Notes under the pieces: generated by a model | Database searches by the model: none | The model's input: only the letters and a program-made list of their open reading frames with translations | What the model was told of the DNA's origin: nothing | In this document: piece after piece, positions 9,326 to 18,124 of the stretch | Position numbering within the stretch: the stretch's first letter is position 1 | Layout of the letters: each line of letters opens with the position of its first letter | Source of the DNA: CAYTZN01 sp964442495 | Lineage (GTDB): Bacteria > Pseudomonadota > Gammaproteobacteria > Legionellales > Legionellaceae | Length of the DNA stretch: 64,000 bases | Assembly (NCBI GenBank): GCA_964442495.1 | Contig: CAYTZN010000009.1 | Coordinates: 1-64,000 of the forward strand | Direction of reading: 5' to 3' | Position numbers and translations under genes: made by a program

Positions 9326-9919
9326 TTATCTTTCTTGCAGGTAACGTTTGTGCAGCACCTCTACCTTTTGCTTAAGCGCTTCTTCTGTACCAGTATTAAG
9401 GATAATGTCGTCTGCAATGGCCATTTGAGCTGCTTCATTCTTTTTTTGGATGGCTAGAATAGTGCGAATATCTTTTTCAGCGCTATTATCTCTTATCACT
9501 AATCTCGCTAGTTGTTGATTTTCCTGTGTTTTAACCAATAGCACATGATTGAGGTAGGGGTAACGCGCTTTATTGGTTAATAGTGGGATTTCAATAATGC
9601 AATAAGGGCTGGTGACCTTGGTGATGTCTTGTTCAATTTGTTGTCGGATAAGGGGGTGAAGTAGGTTTTCAAGCCATAAACGCTCTTGTTCATTGTTAAA
9701 AATTAGCTCACGTAAGTGGGGGCGGTTTAATTCTTTTTGAGGCGTTAGAATTGACTTGCCAAAATGTTGAACAATCTCACGAAATGCCGGAGTATCGTTT
9801 AAGGTTAATGTTCTTGCTATCTGGTCAGCATTGATAATATCAACGCCTAATGCCTTAAAATATTTTGCTACCGTTGATTTTCCACTGCCAATATTGCCCG
9901 TTAATCCAATGCAAAACAT
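9326..9919 (-). CDS. coaE: Dephospho-CoA kinase
   Basis: It phosphorylates the 3'-hydroxyl of dephospho-CoA, the last step of coenzyme A synthesis. The 197-aa P-loop kinase has Walker A GLTGNIGSGKST at residues 5-16, then DIINADQIAR, HPLIR and IIEIPLL, and R-rich lid residues (QLARLVIRD), all typical of CoaE. The gene directly upstream (9923-10360) ends 3 bp before this start, so they are probably cotranscribed. Confidence 0.95.
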   Translation of the reverse strand: MFCIGLTGNIGSGKSTVAKYFKALGVDIINADQIARTLTLNDTPAFREIVQHFGKSILTPQKELNRPHLRELIFNNEQERLWLENLLHPLIRQQIEQDITKVTSPYCIIEIPLLTNKARYPYLNHVLLVKTQENQQLARLVIRDNSAEKDIRTILAIQKKNEAAQMAIADDIILNTGTEEALKQKVEVLHKRYLQER

Positions 9920-9922
9920 GAT

Positions 9923-10360
9923 TCAATGCGTCTCGTTAAGGTTTTTACAAGCGACTAGATTGATATAGCAACTATCGGGAAGGGTGCTTTTTTCTTGGCA
10001 GTATGCTTTGGCATTCATGGCTGCATCTTCTTGGTTGGCATAGACATTACTGAGCCATGGTTTTGCATTTTCATCTAACGATGTGCATTGCCACATCGGT
10101 CGAGTGCTTTTGCCATCGGTAAAGTAATCACAACTTTCGCGAGCAACAGCACAAGATTTTGGCACGAGGCTTTGTTTTTTACACATCTCGAAGGCTTTGT
10201 TGGTGGCAACGCGTTCATACACGTTTCGAATGAGCCATTGTTTACCATCATTATCGTGCGCACTGCATTCCCAGTAGCTGGTTTCTTGCTCTTCAGCCCA
10301 GGTTGTTGTTGTAATAAGGGTGAGCACGAAAAAAATGGCTTTTATCCTGCTGGTGAGCAT
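9923..10360 (-). CDS. Secreted hypothetical protein with a duplicated three-cysteine module
   Basis: The 145-aa precursor has a signal peptide (MLTSRIKAIFFVLTLITTTTWA). The mature part is an internal duplication. The two modules start with WECSAHDNDGKQWL and WQCTSLDENAKPWL, continue through a helical segment with A-x-x-x-C (KAFEMCKKQ, NAKAYCQEK), and end with PKSCAVARESC and PDSCYINLVAC. The Cys residues line up, which suggests paired disulfides in the periplasm. I recognise no named family. It sits between bioA and coaE on the same strand, with 24 bp to the bioA stop. Confidence 0.75.
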   Translation of the reverse strand: MLTSRIKAIFFVLTLITTTTWAEEQETSYWECSAHDNDGKQWLIRNVYERVATNKAFEMCKKQSLVPKSCAVARESCDYFTDGKSTRPMWQCTSLDENAKPWLSNVYANQEDAAMNAKAYCQEKSTLPDSCYINLVACKNLNETH

Positions 10361-10384
10361 TTAATGTCCTCAAACGATAAGTGA

Positions 10385-11716
10385 TCAGGTGTAATCACTG
10401 TTTTTGTATACCGCATTTATTGAGTGTAAAGTAATTTCCGCTAATTTCTCAATGGTTTCTTCTGTTGTTGTGAGAGGAGGTAGCCAATAGAGGGTGTTTC
10501 CTAAGGGGCGCAACAATGCACCACGCTTTAGTGCTTCTTGTTGAAATGTAAAGCCAATCTGTTGGTCTAAGGGGCCGACTAAATCTCCCGCTACGATAGC
10601 GCCAATCGAGCGGATATTGGTTAATTTTGCTGTTTGTGATGCGATGGATGAAAAATGTTGAAGCATGCATTCGCCAAGCGCTTGTGCTTGTTCATTTATT
10701 CCCTCAGCGTGCATTACGTCAATGGTGGCAAGCGCTGCACTAATGCCTAAGGGATTTCCGCTGTAGGTATGAGAGTGCAAGAAAGACTTTCCTTCTGATG
10801 CCTCGTGGTAAAAGAGGTTGTAAATGGGGTCATCAATCAAAACACAACTTAAAGGCAGTGAGCCTGACGTTAAACCCTTTGATAAACAAACCATGTCTGG
10901 CTTAATACTTGCGTGCTCAGACCCTAGCCATTTGCCAGTCCTTCCTAACCCTGTCATGATTTCATCAGCAATTACGTAAATACGATTGGCTTTAGCCCAC
11001 TGCACTAACCGATGTAAAAAATCAGCACTATAGACGCGCATTCCCCCTGCACCTTGAACAATGGGTTCGAAGATAAGCGCACACGCTTGTGCTTTGACAG
11101 CCTCTAATTGTTTTTCGATAACACGCCATTCTTGTTCTGCATCACTCCACAAAGGGGTTTGGGGATGATTGACATAGGGAATAAATTGTACAAAGTGGCA
11201 CTCAACATTTAATCCCTGATAAGGTTTTTTGTAAATGCCGAGATCACTGACGCTAAGGGTACCTAATGTTTCACCATGATAACCGTGTTGAAGCGCAATA
11301 AATTGCTTGCGTGTTGGATGGCCTTGTAATTGATTGGCATGAAGTGCGAGCTTCATTGCAATTTCAACGGCACTTGCTCCATCGCTTGCAAAAAAAACGT
11401 GCTGTAATTGGCTGATACGTGCAAGTTTTTCGCCCAATTCAACAAGTTTTGGAAACGTGGTGTCTGCACCTATAATGTGTTCAAAGTGTGATAACTGATC
11501 TTTAATGGCGCCAATAACCGCAGGATGTCCATGGCCTAGCGACTTACACCACCAACTGGAGATGCCATCAATAATCGGGCCTCTGTCCGTGTAAAGATAA
11601 CTGCCTTTGGCATGTTGGATAATAAGCGGAGGGAAGTGTTCCAACGTTTTCATTTGGGTACAGGGGTGCCAAATGTGTTTTAAATTTTGTTGAAGCAGTT
11701 CATTATGGTTAACCAT
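10385..11716 (-). CDS. bioA: Adenosylmethionine-8-amino-7-oxononanoate aminotransferase (DAPA aminotransferase)
   Basis: It transfers the amino group of S-adenosylmethionine to KAPA to give DAPA, the third step of biotin ring assembly. It is a fold-type I PLP aminotransferase with WHPCTQMK near the N terminus, DGISSWWC, YHGETLG, the Asp of IADEIMTG and the PLP Lys in CLSKGLTSG. The ATG at 11716 gives MVNHNELLQQ, like known BioA N termini. An in-frame TTG at 11737 would add seven residues. Neither start has a strong Shine-Dalgarno. It is divergent from bioB, and a BirA-like operator overlaps its start. Confidence 0.95.
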   Translation of the reverse strand: MVNHNELLQQNLKHIWHPCTQMKTLEHFPPLIIQHAKGSYLYTDRGPIIDGISSWWCKSLGHGHPAVIGAIKDQLSHFEHIIGADTTFPKLVELGEKLARISQLQHVFFASDGASAVEIAMKLALHANQLQGHPTRKQFIALQHGYHGETLGTLSVSDLGIYKKPYQGLNVECHFVQFIPYVNHPQTPLWSDAEQEWRVIEKQLEAVKAQACALIFEPIVQGAGGMRVYSADFLHRLVQWAKANRIYVIADEIMTGLGRTGKWLGSEHASIKPDMVCLSKGLTSGSLPLSCVLIDDPIYNLFYHEASEGKSFLHSHTYSGNPLGISAALATIDVMHAEGINEQAQALGECMLQHFSSIASQTAKLTNIRSIGAIVAGDLVGPLDQQIGFTFQQEALKRGALLRPLGNTLYWLPPLTTTEETIEKLAEITLHSINAVYKNSDYT

Positions 11717-11737
11717 TGGGTAATTTTTGGTTGACAA
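11706..11737. promoter_or_regulatory. BirA-type biotin operator between bioA and bioB
   Basis: TGGTTAACC (11706-11714), a 14-bp spacer and GGTTGACAA (11729-11737) match the inverted-repeat BirA consensus known in proteobacteria (TTGTAAACC-N14/15-GGTTTACAA). The right half is one mismatch from consensus on the complementary reading and the left half two. The right half contains the bioB -35 hexamer, and the left half overlaps the bioA start, so bound BirA-biotinyl-AMP would repress both directions. Binding itself is inferred. Confidence 0.75.
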
Positions 11738-11758
11738 TCAAGAGAGGCACTTTATCAT
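11731..11758 (+). promoter_or_regulatory. bioB operon promoter
   Basis: TTGACA (11731-11736) and TATCAT (11753-11758) are separated by 16 bp, about 30 bp upstream of the bioB GTG. The -35 hexamer lies in the right half of the BirA-like operator. Confidence 0.65.
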
Positions 11759-11789
11759 GTTCACTAAAAATTAAAAACAGGGGTTTAAT

Positions 11790-12752
11790 GTGGTAAAAGC
11801 AGGCAAATGTTGGACAATGGACGAGGTTCGTGCCATTTATGAACAACCATTCAATGATTTATTATTTGCAGCTCACACGGTTCATTTGGAAAATCATCCT
11901 GCCAACACGTTGCAGATGGCAACCCTACTGAGCATTAAAACCGGCGCATGCCCTGAGGACTGTGGGTATTGCTCACAAAGTGGGCATAACAAGACCCACG
12001 TTGAAAAAGAAAAATTAATGGATGTGGACGATGTGCTTGAAAGTGCACGATCTGCCAAAGCGGGTGGGGCAACGCGTTTTTGTATGGGGGCGGCGTGGCG
12101 CTGTCCTCCAGGAAAAGTGATGGGAGAGCTCACTAGAATGATTGAAGGTGTTAAAGAAATGGGTTTAGAAACCTGTATGACCCTTGGCATGCTTTCCCCT
12201 GAACAAGCCCATGAATTAAAAGCTGCAGGACTCGATTTTTATAACCACAATATTGATACCTCACCTAGTTACTATGCAAAAGTAGTGACCACCAGAACGT
12301 TTGATGATCGTCTGGAAACACTAGAAAATGTCCGCAAGGCTGGTATAAATGTTTGTTGTGGCGGTATTTTAGGCCTTGGTGAAACACGCACTGATAGAAT
12401 TGAATTTTTATTAACGTTGGCTAATCTTGAAGAGCCACCCACCAGTGTACCTATCAATCGTTTGATTCCTGTGGAAGGCACGCCATTAGCTAAAGCGACA
12501 CCGGTTGATGGAATTGAATTGGTTCGCACCATTGCTACCGCAAGACTTATCATGCCTAAAAGTGCTGTTCGGTTAACAGCAGGGCGTACTGAAATGAGTG
12601 ATGAATTACAGGCGTTGTGTTTTTTTGCAGGTGCTAACTCTGTTTTTATTGGCGATAAGTTATTAACAGAAGAAAATCCACAACGTGAAAAGGATAATGC
12701 GCTCTTCCAAAAACTAGGATTGAACGCAGCAACAATAGTTTGCTCAGCATGA
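11790..12752 (+). CDS. bioB: Biotin synthase
   Basis: This radical-SAM enzyme inserts sulfur into dethiobiotin to form biotin. The CPEDCGYCSQS cluster motif has Cys54, Cys58 and Cys61 for the 4Fe-4S cluster. The Cys/Arg residues expected for the 2Fe-2S site lie in RFCMGAAWR, ETCMTLGML, NVCCGGILGLGE and VRLTAGR. It has 320 aa. The start is GTG preceded by CAGGGG; an overlapping ATG two bases upstream runs into a stop at once. It is the first gene of bioB-bioF-bioH-bioD. Confidence 0.97.
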   Translation: MVKAGKCWTMDEVRAIYEQPFNDLLFAAHTVHLENHPANTLQMATLLSIKTGACPEDCGYCSQSGHNKTHVEKEKLMDVDDVLESARSAKAGGATRFCMGAAWRCPPGKVMGELTRMIEGVKEMGLETCMTLGMLSPEQAHELKAAGLDFYNHNIDTSPSYYAKVVTTRTFDDRLETLENVRKAGINVCCGGILGLGETRTDRIEFLLTLANLEEPPTSVPINRLIPVEGTPLAKATPVDGIELVRTIATARLIMPKSAVRLTAGRTEMSDELQALCFFAGANSVFIGDKLLTEENPQREKDNALFQKLGLNAATIVCSA

Positions 12753-12769
12753 TTTACGTGTTATAGACA

Positions 12770-13894
12770 ATGTTGACTGAAACATTTAAACATTATTCAG
12801 ATGATCTTATACAGCGCGGTTTACACCGTAAACGCGCTCTTATTAATGTTCAAAGCCCAGGTGGTATTAATTTCAGTCGTAATGATTACTTATCACTTTC
12901 CTCACACCCATTGATTAAAAAAGCCTATCAAGAAGGTTTTGAACGCTATTCAAGCGGGAGCGGTGGCTCTATGGTGGTGTGTGGTTATCACTCATCACAT
13001 CAAGCATTAGAGTGGGCTTTTGCAGAAGCGTTAGGCGCTGACGATTGTCTTTTATTTCCCTCCGGTTATGCTGCAAATTTAAGTATCATGAGCTTGTTAG
13101 CTCGTTTTAACACGCATGTTTTAATAGATAAAGCAGCTCATGCGTCTATTTATGATGGGTTAACCCTGTCTGGTGCCCAATATTCTCGATATTTGCATAA
13201 TAATCTTTCTCACGTGGCACAAAAATTAAAAAAAACACCCCTAAATACCGTAATCATGACGGAAGGCACTTTTAGCATGAGCGGCCAATGTGCGCCTTTA
13301 GGTGATTTGGTTGATATGGCTAAAACCCACGGGCATACTGTATTAGTGGATGAGGCACATTCATTTGGCTTATTGGGAAGGGAAGGTTTGGGTGCTGTTG
13401 CACACTATCAACTAACCCAAGAAGAGGTGCCTTTACGAATGATAGCTTTTGGTAAGGCGTGTGCGTCTTTTGGGGCGATTGTAGCAGGACGTGCTGAGTG
13501 GATTGATGCGTTGTTACAATCTGCTCGAGCGCATATTTACTCTACAGCCATAAGTCCTGCTGTGGCTCATGGTTTGCTAAAAACATTAGACATCGTTCGA
13601 AATTCAGATGAGCGACGTCGAAAATTAACAGGTCTCATTCATTATTTTCGTGAGTCCATTCAGGCATCCTCTTTGCGCTGGAGTGACTCTTTTTCACCTA
13701 TACAACAATTGCAGCTAGGGTGCCCTGATCGAGCCTTATCGATGGCAGAAAGACTTCGGCAGCACGCTATTGTTTGTTTGCCCATGCGAGAACCTACTGT
13801 AAGTCGCGTAGAAACGGGGTTACGTGTGATTTTAAATCATGATCATGAGCCCGAGGATATTGATCGCTTGTTTCAATGTTTAGATTTAGCTTGA
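12770..13894 (+). CDS. bioF: 8-amino-7-oxononanoate synthase (KAPA synthase)
   Basis: This PLP enzyme condenses pimeloyl-ACP with L-alanine. It has the alpha-oxoamine synthase motifs FSRNDYLSLSSHP, SGSGGSMVVCGYHSSHQALE, FPSGYAANLS, TEGTFSMSG, DEAHSFGLLG and the PLP Lys229 in AFGKACASFGA. It has 374 aa. It lies 17 bp after bioB and 13 bp before bioH. Confidence 0.96.
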   Translation: MLTETFKHYSDDLIQRGLHRKRALINVQSPGGINFSRNDYLSLSSHPLIKKAYQEGFERYSSGSGGSMVVCGYHSSHQALEWAFAEALGADDCLLFPSGYAANLSIMSLLARFNTHVLIDKAAHASIYDGLTLSGAQYSRYLHNNLSHVAQKLKKTPLNTVIMTEGTFSMSGQCAPLGDLVDMAKTHGHTVLVDEAHSFGLLGREGLGAVAHYQLTQEEVPLRMIAFGKACASFGAIVAGRAEWIDALLQSARAHIYSTAISPAVAHGLLKTLDIVRNSDERRRKLTGLIHYFRESIQASSLRWSDSFSPIQQLQLGCPDRALSMAERLRQHAIVCLPMREPTVSRVETGLRVILNHDHEPEDIDRLFQCLDLA

Positions 13895-13907
13895 GGAGGG
13901 TCTATCG

Positions 13908-14630
13908 ATGAGTCGAGCTCATATTATTACACACGGCCGAGGCTTACCTTTAGTCTTATTTCATGGCTGGGGCTTTGACATTAACGTTTGGACGCCTTTA
14001 TTACCTTGGTTGACAACGAAATACCAACTTCACCTTGTGGATTTACCAGGGTTTGGTTTAACGCCTATGATGGACTGGGAAACCTTTAAATCAGTGCTTT
14101 TAGAACAATTGCCGGAGCGTTTTGCAGTTGCAGGTTGGTCGATGGGTGGGTTATATGCAACAAGACTTGCTATGGAAATCCCCGGGCGTATAACGCATTT
14201 AATCAACATTGCTTCTTCACCACGCTTTATTCGCGACCCATCCTGGCCAGGTGTGGACAGCGCTATTTTTGAAGCGTTTTATGGGGAATTTAAAAAAAAT
14301 CCACTAAAAATCCAACAACAATTCTTAGCACTTCAATTGCAAAACCAAACTGAGCTTGAGATGGTCTCGTCAACAACCAGTGAGACGGCACTAGAGGATG
14401 GCCTTGGTGTATTGTTGCAGTGGGATCTCCGCCCAGGCCTGCTACACCTAAATCTTCCTGTGTTATACCTTTTTGGACGCCTAGACACGATAACTCCTCG
14501 AAAAACACTTTTTATGCTTCAGCGTCTTTACCCGCAGTTTAACTATGTGCTCTTGCCTCAATCAGGACATGTTCCTTTTTTATCGCATCCAGAAGAATTT
14601 ACTCATGCATTAGAAGGATTTTTACAATGA
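13908..14630 (+). CDS. bioH: Pimeloyl-[acyl-carrier protein] methyl ester esterase
   Basis: It hydrolyses pimeloyl-ACP methyl ester, ending the BioC-dependent pimelate branch. It is an alpha/beta hydrolase with LFHGWGFD for the oxyanion hole, nucleophile Ser78 in GWSMGG, the Asp of LFGRLDTITP and the His of SGHVPFLSHP. It has 240 aa. GAGGAGGG precedes the ATG. Its end overlaps bioD by ATGA, so the two are coupled. No bioC is visible in this window. Confidence 0.93.
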   Translation: MSRAHIITHGRGLPLVLFHGWGFDINVWTPLLPWLTTKYQLHLVDLPGFGLTPMMDWETFKSVLLEQLPERFAVAGWSMGGLYATRLAMEIPGRITHLINIASSPRFIRDPSWPGVDSAIFEAFYGEFKKNPLKIQQQFLALQLQNQTELEMVSSTTSETALEDGLGVLLQWDLRPGLLHLNLPVLYLFGRLDTITPRKTLFMLQRLYPQFNYVLLPQSGHVPFLSHPEEFTHALEGFLQ

Positions 14631-15280
14631 AGCGTTTTTTTATACTTGGCACTGATACCGATTGCGGAAAAACCTATGTTACATGCCAGTTATTGGATTA
14701 CTTTAAAAAACAGAATAAAAAAATAAGCGCAATCAAGCCTGTCGCAAGTGGTTGTGAAGAGCAAAATGGGCAATTAGTTAGTGAGGATGCTACACAGTTG
14801 GCAAAGCACAATGGTGTAATGCTCGATGATATTTGCCTTAAGCGTTTTAACCCCCCTATATCGCCTCATCTTGCAGCTGAGGCTGCTAAAGATGTGTTAT
14901 CGGTAAAAACCATTAATGATTTTTGTGACAATGTGAGTACGGATTTAGATTATCTTTTGATTGAAGGTGCTGGTGGTCTCATGGTGCCCCTGAATCGTCA
15001 TGACACTTGGGTTGATTTTTTAGCGCTCAGTCAAATTCCGGTCATTTTAGTGGTAGGAATGCGTTTAGGTTGTTTAAATCATGCTTTATTAACCGGTTTT
15101 GCTTTGAAGGCGCATCATATTCAATGTGTGGGGTGGGTCGCCAATTGTATTGATAAAGAAATGTTAGCGCTGTCTCAAAACATCGATACGTTAAACGACA
15201 AAATGGATTTTCCTTTGTTAGGAACCCTTGGCTTTGGTGGTTATTTTGAAGGTGCTTCTCTTATGGAAAGGCTCAGCTAG
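14627..15280 (+). CDS. bioD: ATP-dependent dethiobiotin synthetase
   Basis: It carboxylates and closes DAPA to dethiobiotin using ATP and CO2. The 217-aa P-loop protein has GTDTDCGKTYVT near the N terminus, then AIKPVASGC, SPHLAAE and LIEGAGGLMVPL. It is the last gene of the bioBFHD unit. Confidence 0.95.
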   Translation: MKRFFILGTDTDCGKTYVTCQLLDYFKKQNKKISAIKPVASGCEEQNGQLVSEDATQLAKHNGVMLDDICLKRFNPPISPHLAAEAAKDVLSVKTINDFCDNVSTDLDYLLIEGAGGLMVPLNRHDTWVDFLALSQIPVILVVGMRLGCLNHALLTGFALKAHHIQCVGWVANCIDKEMLALSQNIDTLNDKMDFPLLGTLGFGGYFEGASLMERLS

Positions 15281-15392
15281 TCTGCTTTCGGTGTTGTTCA
15301 TGAGCACATAGTTAGCTATAATCGCATCTCTATTATGTTGTTTTTATTTTAGCCATTTTAAAAACAATGCGACGTGTTTAGGGAGTTTACTG

Positions 15393-15713
15393 ATGCCAAT
15401 TTATGAATATGAATGTACGGATTGCCATCACACATTTGATGTATTGCAAAAACTAAATGATGAGCCTGAAAAAAATTGTCCTAAATGTTTTAAAAATACC
15501 GCTATAAGGTTGGTTTCTGCGGCAGGTTTTCAGTTAAAAGGCAGTGGGTGGTATGCCACTGACTTTAAAAACAAAGGAAAAGCGCCTCAATCATCTGATG
15601 GTGGTGCCGATAGAAGCTCCTCCTCCTCTTCTTCGCCAAAAACCATGGAAAAAGCCTCAGCACCCACAGCTGTTTCATCCGCAAAAACGACTAAAAAAGG
15701 TGAAGCTGATTGA
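15393..15713 (+). CDS. FmdB-family zinc-ribbon protein
   Basis: The 106-aa protein has an N-terminal zinc ribbon with Cys8, Cys11, Cys29 and Cys32 in MPIYEYECTDCHHTF and EKNCPKC, then AAGFQLKGSGWYATDFK, the hallmark of the FmdB/CxxC_CXXC_SSSS family. The C terminus is a disordered Ser/Lys/Ala tail that includes a run of Ser. Its molecular role is not established. The stop overlaps the TTG start of the DUF502 gene, and it stands upstream of aspS, a common arrangement in proteobacteria. Confidence 0.9.
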   Translation: MPIYEYECTDCHHTFDVLQKLNDEPEKNCPKCFKNTAIRLVSAAGFQLKGSGWYATDFKNKGKAPQSSDGGADRSSSSSSSPKTMEKASAPTAVSSAKTTKKGEAD

Positions 15714-16333
15714 AAATTTTCTCTTTTCGACGTTATTTACTTGCAGGACTGGTGGTATGGCTGCCTATATTAGCGACGCTTGGTATTTTAAATTTTATTG
15801 TGGGTTTACTTGATATAACCATTTCTCTTTTACCTAGAGCTTATCAACCGGAGCAGTTGTTTGGTTTTCATCTTCCAGGTTTCGGGGTTTTGATTTCGTT
15901 AATATTGCTCTTGTTTACAGGGCTTGTTGCCACAAATTTTTTAGGACAGCGTGTGGTGGTTTGGAGTGAGTCTGTTTTAGATAAAATTCCATTGGTGCGT
16001 TCGATTTACAATGCCAGCAAGCAAGTTATTCAGGCTATTTTTGCTACCAATAGTCAAGCTTTTCGTAAGGTCTTGCTCGTTGAATACCCTCGTAAAGACC
16101 TATGGAGTATTGCATTTCAAACAGGCGTTGCTAATTCTTTAATAAATCAGCGCGCAGATGTTGAGATGTTATCCATCTTTATCCCGACAACCCCTAATCC
16201 TACCTCAGGTTTTCTGATGATGGTTCCTAAATCTGACGTTATTGAGTTACCGATGAGTGTCGATGAAGGGTTGAAATATATTATCTCTTTGGGAATGATG
16301 CAGCCCGTTGTTCCCATTGTTACTAAAAATTAA
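15710..16333 (+). CDS. DUF502-family membrane protein
   Basis: The 207-aa protein has two N-terminal membrane segments (YLLAGLVVWLPILATLGIL and LPGFGVLISLILLLFTGLVA). A conserved soluble part follows: RSIYNASKQVIQAIF, VLLVEYPRKDLWSIAFQTG, IFIPTTPNPTSGFLMMVP and SVDEGLKYIISLGM. These are DUF502 signatures. It starts with TTG inside the fmdB-like stop, so translation is coupled. Function is unknown. Confidence 0.9.
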   Translation: MKIFSFRRYLLAGLVVWLPILATLGILNFIVGLLDITISLLPRAYQPEQLFGFHLPGFGVLISLILLLFTGLVATNFLGQRVVVWSESVLDKIPLVRSIYNASKQVIQAIFATNSQAFRKVLLVEYPRKDLWSIAFQTGVANSLINQRADVEMLSIFIPTTPNPTSGFLMMVPKSDVIELPMSVDEGLKYIISLGMMQPVVPIVTKN

Positions 16334-16342
16334 GGCGGTTTT

Positions 16343-18124
16343 ATGCGATCACACTATTGCTCTGACGTTAATGAAGCGATGATAAACACAACAACCACGG
16401 TGTGTGGGTGGGTGCATAACCGTCGAGATCATGGTGGCGTTATTTTTTTGGATGTTCGTGATAGCTCAGGTTTGGTTCAAGTGGTGTATGAGCCTGAGTT
16501 GACAGATGTTTTTGCGATAGCTGAAAAACTTCGGCATGAATTTGTGGTGCGTGTAACCGGTAAGGTGCGCGCGCGTCCTCAAGGCATGGTGAACGATAGG
16601 ATGCCAACGGGCAGAATTGAAATGTTGGGGACTGCGCTTGAAATTTTGAATCAAGCACAAACGCCACCTTTTTTACCAGACGAACACCAAACGGTAAATG
16701 AAGATTTAAGATATCGTTACCGCTATCTTGATTTACGTCGTTCAGACATGCAGCAGAATTTAATCTTGCGCCATAATTTGGTGCGACATATTCGTACGTA
16801 TCTCAATGTGCAAAATTTTATGGACATTGAAACCCCCATGCTAACCAAGGCAACACCAGAGGGCGCACGTGATTATTTGGTGCCCTCACGTGTTCATCCG
16901 GGTCAATTTTATGCATTACCCCAGTCGCCTCAGTTGTTTAAGCAATTATTGATGATGTCAGGTTTTGATAAATATTATCAAGTTGTGCGTTGTTTTCGCG
17001 ATGAAGATTTGCGTGCGGACAGGCAGCCAGAATTTACCCAGCTTGATATTGAAATGTCTTTTATTGATGAAAACGCAATTTTAGGGCTCATCGAAGGCTT
17101 ATTAAAAACAGTCTTTTTAGAATTATTGAATGTTAAATTACCTGAAACACTTCCTCGAATGACATACGCAGAAGCAATGCGACGATTTGGAAGTGATAAG
17201 CCAGATCTTCGTAATCCTTTAGAGCTTGTCGATATTGCTGATTTGGTTAGTGAATGCGACTTTAAAGTGTTTTCAGCCGCTGCAAATGATCCAGAAGGTC
17301 GCGTGGTTGGATTAAAGCTTGATGGCGGCTGCTCGTTAAGCCGTAAAGAGTTAGATGGTTACGGTGAGTTTGTCACTATTTATGGTGCAAAGGGCTTGGC
17401 TTACATAAAAGTTAATGATCGTGAGCAAGGCATGCAAGGGCTTCAATCGCCAATCCTTAAATTTTTATCAGAAACGCATATCAATCAGATTCTTGACCGA
17501 TTAAATGCAAAAACAGGCGATGTTATCTTTTTTGGTGCAGACAAAGAAAAAATAGTTAACGAATCCATGGGCGCATTACGAATTAAATTAGGACACGATT
17601 GTAAGCTACTTGTCCCTGGCTGGGCTTTGGTTTGGATTATTGATTGGCCTATGTTTGAGAGAGATTCTCAGAACAATACACTTCAAGCCATGCACCATCC
17701 ATTTACATCGCCACAGCAGTTGTCGATTGAATCGTTGCGCGCTGACCCTACCAAAACATTAGCTAAAGCCTATGACATTGTTATCAATGGGTATGAGATT
17801 GGTGGCGGTTCTATTCGCATACATCAACCTGAACTTCAACAGGCGGTGTTTGATCTCCTGGGTATTGGTGAAGCCGAAGCCAAAGAAAAATTTGGATTTT
17901 TATTGGATGCGCTTCAATATGGATGTCCTCCTCATGGTGGTATTGCGCTTGGGATAGATAGGCTTGCTATGCTATTAACCGGGTCGACATCAATTAGAGA
18001 TGTTATTGCCTTTCCTAAAACGCAGTCTGCATCCTGCTTATTAACAAGTGCCCCTGCTAATGTAGGGAACACGCAGCTAAAAGAATTGGGGATCCGTCTT
18101 GCGACGACCACATCGACAAAATAA
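16343..18124 (+). CDS. aspS: Aspartyl-tRNA synthetase, probably non-discriminating type
   Basis: It charges tRNA-Asp with aspartate. The 593-aa class IIb synthetase has an N-terminal OB anticodon-binding domain, the bacterial GAD insertion near 290-420, and class II motifs including FRDEDLRADRQPEFTQLDIEMSF (motif 2) and GIALGIDRLAML (motif 3). His30 in RRDHGGV and Gly81 in RPQGMV match the residues associated with non-discriminating AspRS (also charging tRNA-Asn) in Pseudomonas-type enzymes, as opposed to Leu and Lys in discriminating ones. It sits 9 bp after the DUF502 gene. Confidence 0.96.
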   Translation: MRSHYCSDVNEAMINTTTTVCGWVHNRRDHGGVIFLDVRDSSGLVQVVYEPELTDVFAIAEKLRHEFVVRVTGKVRARPQGMVNDRMPTGRIEMLGTALEILNQAQTPPFLPDEHQTVNEDLRYRYRYLDLRRSDMQQNLILRHNLVRHIRTYLNVQNFMDIETPMLTKATPEGARDYLVPSRVHPGQFYALPQSPQLFKQLLMMSGFDKYYQVVRCFRDEDLRADRQPEFTQLDIEMSFIDENAILGLIEGLLKTVFLELLNVKLPETLPRMTYAEAMRRFGSDKPDLRNPLELVDIADLVSECDFKVFSAAANDPEGRVVGLKLDGGCSLSRKELDGYGEFVTIYGAKGLAYIKVNDREQGMQGLQSPILKFLSETHINQILDRLNAKTGDVIFFGADKEKIVNESMGALRIKLGHDCKLLVPGWALVWIIDWPMFERDSQNNTLQAMHHPFTSPQQLSIESLRADPTKTLAKAYDIVINGYEIGGGSIRIHQPELQQAVFDLLGIGEAEAKEKFGFLLDALQYGCPPHGGIALGIDRLAMLLTGSTSIRDVIAFPKTQSASCLLTSAPANVGNTQLKELGIRLATTTSTK

